Part shown: positions 1-5,778 of the stretch, piece after piece
How positions within the stretch are numbered: the first letter of the stretch is position 1
Layout: each line of letters begins with the position of its first letter
NCBI GenBank assembly: GCA_025361465.1
Contig: JANYAG010000359.1
Location: forward strand, 1-13,321
From: Gemmatimonadota bacterium
GTDB lineage: Bacteria > Gemmatimonadota > Gemmatimonadetes > Gemmatimonadales > GWC2-71-9
Direction: 5' to 3'
DNA: 13,321 bases
Translations under genes and position numbers: made by a program
Notes under the pieces: generated by a model
Told to the model about the DNA's origin: nothing
Databases searched by the model: none
Seen by the model: only the letters and a program-made list of their open reading frames with translations

Positions 1-1
1 C

Positions 2-790
2 ACCTGCGGCACCGGCGGTGGTACGGTCCGCACCAACAATGTCTCGACCGCTGCGGCGTTCGTCGCCGCCGGCGCGGGCGTTCCCATCGCGAAACACGGA
101 AATCGCAGTTTCACGTCCCGATCCGGTTCGGCCGACGTGCTTGAGGCACTCGGGGTTGGCATCCACGTGACTGCCGACCGGGCGAGCAAGATCCTCGCCG
201 ACATCGGCCTCGTCTTCCTGTTTGCGCCGAACTTCCATCCAGCGATGCGATATGTTGCCGAAGTCCGGCGGGAACTCGGCGTCGCGACGCTGATGAACCT
301 CGCGGGCCCCTTGGCCAATCCCGCCTGGGCCGGGCGCCAGGTCGTCGGAATCGCCAACCTCGCCCATGCACAGACGATGGCAGGCTCGCTGCTCCGTCTC
401 GGTGCGACCCACGCCCTGGTCGTGCATGGTGAGATCGGCATCGATGAGATTTCGCCAGTGGGTGGGACAATGGTTTGGGAAGTGCGGGACGGTGCAGTGA
501 CCGAATGGCGAGTTGACCCGATGGCCCTCGGGCTCCACACCACCACACTGGACGGGCTCGAGGGCGGGGAGCCTGCCGAGAACGCCGAGCGGATCCGGGC
601 ACTTCTCGCCGAGCCGGCCGCAGCGCCTGCCTCGCTCAGGGCTGCCGTCCTCCTCAATGCCGCAGCAGCCGTCTATGTCGGTGGTGCGTGTGATTCGCTG
701 GAGGAGGCCGTGTCACAGGCGCGGCAATCGCTGCATGGCGGTGCGGCCCTCGCCCGGCTCAAGGCGCTGGTCGAGGCTAGTACCGCCTGA
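2..790 (+). CDS. trpD: Anthranilate phosphoribosyltransferase, 3' part (N-terminus outside window)
   Basis: TrpD transfers the phosphoribosyl group of PRPP to anthranilate, the second committed step of tryptophan synthesis, in the cytoplasm. The frame is open from base 2, so the gene enters from the left edge; about 262 residues of a usual ~340 are present. Visible motifs are the PRPP loop CGTGGG at the very start, the VSTAAAFVAAGAGVPIAKHGNR block, GSADVLEALG, the FAPNFHPAM anthranilate-site segment, the NLAGPLANPA segment and the acidic DEIS metal motif. The first ATG inside this stretch (137) is not the start, because the conserved glycine loop lies upstream of it. The usual GTGGD loop reads GTGGG here, and the usual RT-N-GPL-NP block reads TLMNLAGPLANPA. 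The stop overlaps the 3' end of lexA on the other strand by 14 bases. Family assignment is secure. Confidence 0.97.
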   Translation, partial: TCGTGGGTVRTNNVSTAAAFVAAGAGVPIAKHGNRSFTSRSGSADVLEALGVGIHVTADRASKILADIGLVFLFAPNFHPAMRYVAEVRRELGVATLMNLAGPLANPAWAGRQVVGIANLAHAQTMAGSLLRLGATHALVVHGEIGIDEISPVGGTMVWEVRDGAVTEWRVDPMALGLHTTTLDGLEGGEPAENAERIRALLAEPAAAPASLRAAVLLNAAAAVYVGGACDSLEEAVSQARQSLHGGAALARLKALVEASTA

Positions 791-1385
791 TGACGCCGAC
801 GACGACGCCCTGAATCAAGACGTCACTTTCCTGGTAGCGGAGGGGGCGCATCGTCGGGTTGGCCGGCTGAAGCCTGATCCAGCCACCGGGCTCGCGGTAG
901 AAGCGCTTGACCGTGGCTTCGTTTCCGCTGACGAGGGCGATTACCATTTCGCCATTGTCGGCGCTGTCCCTGCCGTGCACTACGACGAGATCGCCGTCGC
1001 GGATCTGCTCGTCGATCATCGATTCGCCCCGGACGCGCAGTGCGTAGTTGGGGCCACGGCGGGGAAGCATCTGGTCGGGCACCGAGACGACTTCGCCGGT
1101 CATCATCGATTCAATCGGCATGCCGGCGGCGACGGCGCCCAGCAGGGGGATTTCAGTCGCCCCCGTCTGGCCGCGCGGTGGCAGCACTTCGATGGCGCGG
1201 CTCTCGTTGTATCCGCGGCGAATGTATCCCTTTCGCTCCAGATTACTGAGATGTTCATGCACGGTGGCAAGTGACTGGTATCCGAACTGCTCAGCGATTT
1301 CCTCGAAGCTCGGGGCGTAGCCGTTGCGTTCGATGGCGGCCGCGAGGTAGTCCAGGATCTCGCGCTGCTTGCGGGTCAGAGTCAC
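777..1385 (-). CDS. lexA: LexA repressor (SOS regulator, S24 self-cleaving protease)
   Basis: LexA represses DNA-damage genes and inactivates itself by RecA-stimulated autocleavage. The protein is 202 residues, the same length as E. coli LexA. The N-terminal winged helix (about 1-67) begins LTRKQREILDYL and contains the SFEEIAEQFGYQSLATVHEHLSNLERKGYI recognition region. The hinge carries the Ala87-Gly88 cleavage site (GAVAAGMPIE), followed by the catalytic Ser122 (VRGESMID) and Lys160 (EATVKRFYR). The start is GTG at 1385, preceded by GGGAG six bases upstream; MTLT-K-Q is where the family normally begins. It is transcribed against the trp genes: divergent from trpC with a 69-base gap, and convergent with trpD with a 14-base overlap. 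The gap holds candidate regulatory repeats, consistent with autoregulation, but no textbook SOS box. Identity is near certain. Confidence 0.98.
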   Translation of the reverse strand: MTLTRKQREILDYLAAAIERNGYAPSFEEIAEQFGYQSLATVHEHLSNLERKGYIRRGYNESRAIEVLPPRGQTGATEIPLLGAVAAGMPIESMMTGEVVSVPDQMLPRRGPNYALRVRGESMIDEQIRDGDLVVVHGRDSADNGEMVIALVSGNEATVKRFYREPGGWIRLQPANPTMRPLRYQESDVLIQGVVVGVIRRY

Positions 1386-1391
1386 GCCCAG

Positions 1392-1396
1392 CTCCC
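1392..1396 (-). promoter_or_regulatory. Ribosome binding site of lexA
   Basis: On the minus strand this reads GGGAG, six bases before the GTG at 1385. It supports the GTG start, which is also where homologous LexA proteins begin. Confidence 0.7.
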
Positions 1397-1415
1397 GGGT
1401 TGATGGCGAAGAGAC

Positions 1416-1450
1416 ACCGAACAGAAGCTACCCGAAGGGAAACCGAACTG
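1416..1450. repeat. Direct repeat ACCGAAC(A/T)G in the lexA-trpC gap
   Basis: ACCGAACAG at 1416-1424 and ACCGAACTG at 1442-1450 are direct repeats 26 bases apart. A third CCGAA lies between them at 1432-1436. GAAC is the half-site core of several known LexA operators (GAAC-N4-GTTC in Firmicutes and Actinobacteria, GTTC-N7-GTTC in alphaproteobacteria), but the spacing here fits neither. The repeats are seen directly; a role as LexA operator is inference. Confidence 0.4.
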
Positions 1451-1453
1451 CAA
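1425..1453 (-). promoter_or_regulatory. Candidate weak sigma-70-like promoter for lexA
   Basis: On the minus strand TTGCAG (1453-1448) and TAGCTT (1430-1425) are separated by exactly 17 bases. Each hexamer matches only three of six consensus positions, so this is a tentative call based mainly on spacing and position in the only non-coding DNA between lexA and trpC. A CTGTTCGG element lies directly downstream, where a repressor could act. Confidence 0.28.
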
Positions 1454-1454
1454 G

Positions 1455-2240
1455 ATGCCCCAACTTGAAGAGATCCTGGCGGCTGCCAGGGCGACCCTCC
1501 CCGGCCTTCGGCGCCGGTCGCGGCAGCTGGAAGCCGCCGCCCTCCAGCGGGCCGCGCCACCCGACTTCGCCGACGCCCTCCGGGGCGCCGAGGTTGGCGT
1601 CATCGCTGAGGTCAAGCGGCGCTCGCCATCGATCGGGGCCATCAACGAGGCAGTCGACCCGTCGACGCTCTGCCGTGCCTACCAACGTGGCGGAGCAGCG
1701 GCGGTTTCGGTGCTGACGGAAGGGAAGTATTTCGGAGGCGCCATCGCGGACCTGGAGGGTGTGGTTGCGACTATCACCTGTCCGGTGCTCCAGAAGGACT
1801 TCATTCTCGACGAGGTGCAGCTGCTGCAGGCTCGGGCGAGTGGTGCCTCGGCCGTGCTGTTGATTGTGCGCGCGCTCGACGATCTGGCGTTGCGTCGGCT
1901 CGCGACGTTCGCATCAGATCTCGGCCTGGCGGCCCTCGTCGAAACGCACAACGCGCACGAACTCGATCGCGCCCTCGCGATCGGGGCGGGAATCGTTGGC
2001 GTCAACGCGCGCAATCTCGACACCTTCATCATTGACATTCCTGCCGCCTGGGAGCTTCTCGGCCGCATCCCACCGGACCGACTGGCGGTGGCCGAAAGCG
2101 GGATGGCGACCGTGGCGAATGTCGTGACAGCGGCGGAGGCGGGGGCCGATGCGGTGCTGATTGGTACCGCGCTGGCCTCGGCCCAGCATCCGGAGGCAGC
2201 CGTCGCGGCCCTCGCCGGAATCGTGCGCCATGGGCGTTGA
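1455..2240 (+). CDS. trpC: Indole-3-glycerol-phosphate synthase
   Basis: TrpC converts carboxyphenylamino-deoxyribulose phosphate to indole-3-glycerol phosphate, the fourth step of the pathway. The 261-residue protein is a complete (beta/alpha)8 barrel of usual length, not fused to TrpF. Catalytic and substrate positions are all present: Glu52 and Lys54 in EVKRRSPS, SVLTEGKYFGG (85-95), Lys114 in CPVLQKDF, Glu163 in LVETH, Asn184 in VNARNLDTF, and Glu214/Ser215 in VAESG. The ATG at 1455 is the first possible start in the frame; the nearest purine-rich run (GAAGGGA) lies about 14 bases upstream, so the ribosome site is poor. It is the first gene of the eleven-gene plus-strand array, 69 bases from the divergent lexA, and its last 11 bases overlap trpF. 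Assignment is secure. Confidence 0.98.
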   Translation: MPQLEEILAAARATLPGLRRRSRQLEAAALQRAAPPDFADALRGAEVGVIAEVKRRSPSIGAINEAVDPSTLCRAYQRGGAAAVSVLTEGKYFGGAIADLEGVVATITCPVLQKDFILDEVQLLQARASGASAVLLIVRALDDLALRRLATFASDLGLAALVETHNAHELDRALAIGAGIVGVNARNLDTFIIDIPAAWELLGRIPPDRLAVAESGMATVANVVTAAEAGADAVLIGTALASAQHPEAAVAALAGIVRHGR

Positions 2241-2877
2241 CGCCAAGATCTGCGGCCTGACACGGCCGGCTGATGCAGCCCTTGCCGCCACTCATGGCGC
2301 CTGGCGGCTGGGTGTCATCTTCGCGGGCGGTCCGCGGCAGGTGTCGCAGGCGCGGGCCAGGGAAATTGTGGCCGCCGCCGGAGCCGTTCCGGTGATCGGG
2401 GTCTACCGATCGCAGGACGTGGCGACGATCCTCCAGATCTCTAAGGCGGTTGGCCTGCGAGGGGCGCAGCTGCATGGCGATTATCGCGATGAATCGGCCC
2501 GTCGGCTTCAAGAGAGCGGCTTGGAGGTCTGGCGTGTGGTGTCCCTGCTGCCCGGTCGCCCGACGGAAAGCCAGATCGAGGGGTGCCTCGCTCACGCGGA
2601 CGTCCTGCTGGTCGAGCCCCGGCATGTCGACGGCAGGGGCGGAAAGGGGATCGTCCTGGATCCGCAGCTGGCGCTCGAGGCGCGTCGGGCCGTCCGCGGA
2701 GTTCGATTCGCGTTGGCCGGGGGATTGACCGCCGGCGCAGTCGCCGAAGCGATCCGGGTCGTCGAGCCTGATGCGGTCGATGTAAGTTCCGGCATCGAAA
2801 TCGCGCCGGGGGTCAAGGATCCGGCGCAACTGATTCGTTTCCTGGAGCAGGTCCGTGACCCACACGCTCGTCCCTGA
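2230..2877 (+). CDS. trpF: Phosphoribosylanthranilate isomerase
   Basis: TrpF carries out the Amadori isomerisation of phosphoribosylanthranilate, the third pathway step. The frame is open further upstream, but KICGLTRPADA must be near the N-terminus, so the ATG at 2230, which overlaps trpC by 11 bases, is the start and gives 215 residues. Present are the catalytic-base Cys8 (KICG), FAGGPRQVS (31-39), QLHG (80-83), LAGGLTAGAV (162-171) and the phosphate-binding VDVSSGIE-PG-KD (183-197). The general-acid Asp of the usual LLD motif is not at its place: residues 124-130 read DVLLVEP, with Val128 aligned to the Asp and Glu129 next to it, followed by GRGGKG in place of the common GG(T/S)GK. The end overlaps trpB by 23 bases. 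The family is clear; whether Glu129 replaces the acid is open. Confidence 0.95.
   Translation: MGVDAKICGLTRPADAALAATHGAWRLGVIFAGGPRQVSQARAREIVAAAGAVPVIGVYRSQDVATILQISKAVGLRGAQLHGDYRDESARRLQESGLEVWRVVSLLPGRPTESQIEGCLAHADVLLVEPRHVDGRGGKGIVLDPQLALEARRAVRGVRFALAGGLTAGAVAEAIRVVEPDAVDVSSGIEIAPGVKDPAQLIRFLEQVRDPHARP
2844..2847 (+). promoter_or_regulatory. Ribosome binding site of trpB
   Basis: GGAG lies seven bases before the GTG at 2855, inside the trpF coding sequence. It supports the GTG start of trpB and the 23-base overlap of the two genes. Confidence 0.6.
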
Positions 2878-4060
2878 AACAAGCACAGCCGGGCGGTTCG
2901 GCCCCTACGGCGGACGGTACGTCCCCGAGACGCTGATCGCCGCGCTCGACGATCTGGCATCGCTATATGACTCGATGCGTGGCGACACCGGATTCTGGGA
3001 CGAATACCACCAGTTGTTGCGCGACTTTGTCGGGCGGCCCTCGCCGCTGAGCGAGGCCCCGCGGTTGAGCGCCCTGGTCGGCGTCCGCGTCCTGCTGAAG
3101 CGCGAAGATCTCAACCACACCGGCGCCCACAAGATCAACAACACGATTGGCCAGGCGCTGCTGGCACGCCGCATGGGGAAGCGGCGCATCATCGCCGAAA
3201 CCGGGGCGGGACAGCACGGGGTGGCGACAGCCACCATCTGCGCCCGATTCGGACTGGAGTGCGTCGTCTACATGGGGGCGCTCGACGTCGAACGCCAGGC
3301 CCTGAACGTCTACCGGATGCAGTTGCTCGGGGCGACGGTCGTGCCGGTCGAATCCGGAACCCGGACCCTCAAGGATGCCACGAACGAAGCGCTCCGAGAC
3401 TGGGTGACCAATGTCGCGACCACGCACTACATCATTGGGTCGGTGGTCGGGCCGGATCCCTACCCGAGGATGGTGCGGGATTTCCAGTCAGTGATCGGGC
3501 AGGAGGCACGCACCCAGGTGCTGGAGCGCGTGGGAAGCCTGCCCGAAACGGTCGTGGCATGCGTGGGTGGTGGCTCGAACGCCATCGGCATCTTCGCCGC
3601 CTTTCTGCCCGATGCCTCGGTGGGGCTGGTCGGGGTCGAGGCGGCCGGCGAGGGGATTGGAACGTCGCGGCACAGTGCGACCCTTACGGCCGGGCGGCCC
3701 GGCGTGCTGCACGGGTCGCTGTCGTATCTCCTGCAGGATGGCGACGGGCAGGTCGCGCCAGCGCATTCCGTTTCCGCGGGACTGGATTACCCCGGCGTCG
3801 GCCCCGAGCACAGCTGGCTCAGGGACCGCGGCCGGGTGGAGTACCATGCCGTGGATGATCACGAGGCGCTGGAGGCGTTTCGGCGATTCTCGGAGTTGGA
3901 AGGCATCATTCCGGCGCTGGAAACCGCGCATGCCATCGCGTGGATTATCAAGTCGAAGGGGCGTTGGAGCGTGGACGCCGCGCCGGTCTTGCTTTGCGTG
4001 AGCGGACGCGGAGACAAGGACGTCGCCCACGTCGCGTCGCTGCTTGGGCCGTCCACATGA
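2855..4060 (+). CDS. trpB: Tryptophan synthase beta chain
   Basis: TrpB is the PLP enzyme that condenses indole, channelled from TrpA, with L-serine. The 401-residue protein is full length and of the standard TrpB1 type. It begins near GRFGPYGGRYVPETL (13-27). The PLP lysine is Lys93 in HTGAHKINN, the acid Glu115 lies in AETGAGQHG, the phosphate loop is CVGGGSNAIG (236-245), and the COMM-domain and monovalent-cation regions include SAGLDYPGVGPEH (307-319), Glu356 and SGRGDKD (383-389). The GTG start at 2855 has a good GGAG site and overlaps trpF by 23 bases; the stop overlaps the next gene as ATGA. Unusually, trpA is not the next gene but lies about 3.1 kb downstream, behind two signalling-type genes. 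Function is certain. Confidence 0.99.
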   Translation: MTHTLVPETSTAGRFGPYGGRYVPETLIAALDDLASLYDSMRGDTGFWDEYHQLLRDFVGRPSPLSEAPRLSALVGVRVLLKREDLNHTGAHKINNTIGQALLARRMGKRRIIAETGAGQHGVATATICARFGLECVVYMGALDVERQALNVYRMQLLGATVVPVESGTRTLKDATNEALRDWVTNVATTHYIIGSVVGPDPYPRMVRDFQSVIGQEARTQVLERVGSLPETVVACVGGGSNAIGIFAAFLPDASVGLVGVEAAGEGIGTSRHSATLTAGRPGVLHGSLSYLLQDGDGQVAPAHSVSAGLDYPGVGPEHSWLRDRGRVEYHAVDDHEALEAFRRFSELEGIIPALETAHAIAWIIKSKGRWSVDAAPVLLCVSGRGDKDVAHVASLLGPST

Positions 4061-5778
4061 CGGCCCCGCATGCCCCGAACACCCCGGTGGTGAAGGAAGA
4101 CGACGTGAAGGTTGTCGAGGAGTTGCTGCGTTCCCTGATGAAGGGGCAACGCGCACTCCAGATGTACCTCCCCAACAACCCGATGTATCGTCGCGGCCTC
4201 GAGCAGGTCACCGAGGCATTCTATCCGGTCTGGGGCGTCACCGGTCGACTGGTGCTGGATATCCAGGAATCCGAAATCCTCTGGGAAGATGCGGTGGTCT
4301 ACCGGCAATCGCCCCAGACTGAAGGGCTCGCCTGGCAGCTGTACAAGGACGGCTTGCGCCGCCTGACGCTCTTGCCGGGCGTCGAGTCGGAGGAGGTCGC
4401 CCGGTTTCTCGCCGTCCTCAATTCGGTGCGAATGCTGCCGGTCGATGCACCGGATGATCTGCTGACGCTGCTGTGGGAACAGGAGTTCGTGCTGATTTCC
4501 TACACCTTCATCGAGGTCATGGGCGACGGCCTCGGGTTCCTCCAGGACTCGCCGCAGCGCGGCGGCGGGAATGCGCTTGGGTCGGCGCGGGAGGAAGTCG
4601 AGGCTGCGCGGGGTGCACCGACGAGCCCGTCCTACGACGGTGGCGCGCCGGCAGGCCTCGTCGACATGGCGGATTATGACGCCACGCCCTATTTCCTGGA
4701 CGACTCCGAGATCCGGATGATCCAGAGCGAACTCGTCGAAGAGTATTCGCGGGATATCCGCGGGTCGGCGCTCGACGCCCTCCTCGATATTCTCGAGGCG
4801 CAGCGCGAGACCGCTGTCCGTCGCGAGGTCCTGGATCTGTTCGAATTGATTCTGCCCGCCCAGCTCGCGACCGGGGGATTTCGCGCCGTCGCCCATGTCC
4901 TGCGCGAACTCCGGCTCATCGCTTCGCGCGCCGAAGAGCTCGACGCCGGGCTGCAGGAGGGGATCCTCTCGTTCGAGGAGCGACTGTCGCAGCCGGATAT
5001 CCTCGAGCAACTGTTCCGGGTGCTCGAAGATCCGGTGACGCGCCCGCCGGAAGAAGACATTGGCGAGGTGCTGCGCGAATTGAAGCCGTCGGCCCTTCCG
5101 CTGGTGCTCACCCACCTCGGTCGCACAATCGACCCGGCCGTGCGGCGGGCGCTCGAGCCGGGCGTTGAGGCCTTGGTGCGGGCTCAGCCGCGGATTCTCG
5201 CCACTCTGCTCGAAAGCGGTGCGGCCGAGACGATCGAGCCTGCCATCGCGATGGCCGTACGCCTCGGTCTTCCGCAATTGGTCCCTTCGGTGGTCAGCCA
5301 CCTGGAATCCGGTCTTGCTTCAACCCGATTGGCGGCCGTGCGTGCGCTCGGAGTGTTCGGGACACCCACGTCAATCACGGCGATTGAGACGGCGCTTCAC
5401 GATCCGGATCGGACGGTGCGACAGGCCGCGTTGACGATTCTCATGGAACGCGGAGGCTCCAAGGGACTCCTGCCACAACTCGAAGCGCTGCTCTTTACTG
5501 GCACGGAGCAGGAATGGGAGCGGAGTGAACGACGCACCTTGTTCGAAGCGTACGGGCAACTCGCGGGTGCCGCAGGCATTCCCAAGCTGGCCGAACTGCT
5601 CGAGCCGCGTGGCTTGTTCCGGCGCAAGGAAACGCCGGAAGTCCGAGCCTGTGCGCTGTTCGCCCTCGGGAAGATTCGCACGTTCGACGCCCGCCTGTTG
5701 GCGGACAAGTTCACCGCCGATAAGGAGCCGGTGGTGCGCAGCGCGGCGAACTCGATCCTCCGGGATTGGGGCCCATGA
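4057..5778 (+). CDS. HEAT-repeat protein with an N-terminal domain shared with the adjacent HD-GYP protein
   Basis: No specific function is recognised. The frame is open from 3940, but the ATG at 4057 overlapping the trpB stop (ATGA) is the natural coupled start, giving 573 residues. Residues about 22-150 (LLRSLMKGQRALQMYLPNNPMYRR onward to VLISYTFIEV) resemble the N-terminal domain of the next protein. A Gly/Ala/Ser/Pro-rich linker (about 165-205) follows. Residues about 210-400 are helical and leucine-rich. Residues about 400-573 are HEAT-like repeats, for example RLAAVRALGVFGTPTSITAIETALHDPDRTVRQAALTIL and VRACALFALGKI---EPVVRSAANSIL. No signal peptide or membrane segment is seen, so it is probably a cytoplasmic scaffold. 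The ATGA overlap with the HD-GYP gene suggests coordinated synthesis. HEAT content is seen in sequence; a partner role is inference. Confidence 0.85.
   Translation: MTAPHAPNTPVVKEDDVKVVEELLRSLMKGQRALQMYLPNNPMYRRGLEQVTEAFYPVWGVTGRLVLDIQESEILWEDAVVYRQSPQTEGLAWQLYKDGLRRLTLLPGVESEEVARFLAVLNSVRMLPVDAPDDLLTLLWEQEFVLISYTFIEVMGDGLGFLQDSPQRGGGNALGSAREEVEAARGAPTSPSYDGGAPAGLVDMADYDATPYFLDDSEIRMIQSELVEEYSRDIRGSALDALLDILEAQRETAVRREVLDLFELILPAQLATGGFRAVAHVLRELRLIASRAEELDAGLQEGILSFEERLSQPDILEQLFRVLEDPVTRPPEEDIGEVLRELKPSALPLVLTHLGRTIDPAVRRALEPGVEALVRAQPRILATLLESGAAETIEPAIAMAVRLGLPQLVPSVVSHLESGLASTRLAAVRALGVFGTPTSITAIETALHDPDRTVRQAALTILMERGGSKGLLPQLEALLFTGTEQEWERSERRTLFEAYGQLAGAAGIPKLAELLEPRGLFRRKETPEVRACALFALGKIRTFDARLLADKFTADKEPVVRSAANSILRDWGP

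Noticed and set aside
1419..1448. Canonical SOS boxes (CTGT-N8-ACAG, GAAC-N4-GTTC, GTTC-N7-GTTC)
   Set aside because: GAAC cores are present, but none has the required partner at the required spacing.
1386..1454. A trp leader peptide / attenuator or T-box before trpC
   Set aside because: No tandem Trp codons, no short reading frame followed by alternative hairpins, and the gap is only 69 bases.
2161..2229. An upstream extension of trpF starting inside trpC
   Set aside because: The frame is open, but the residues are non-conserved and KICG must lie within the first ten residues, so ATG 2230 is used.
3859..5301. 480-codon open frame on the minus strand opposite trpB and the HEAT gene
   Set aside because: It runs antisense to clearly conserved trpB, its composition (Arg, Gln, His, Pro-rich) is that of a high-GC shadow frame, and no motif is recognisable.
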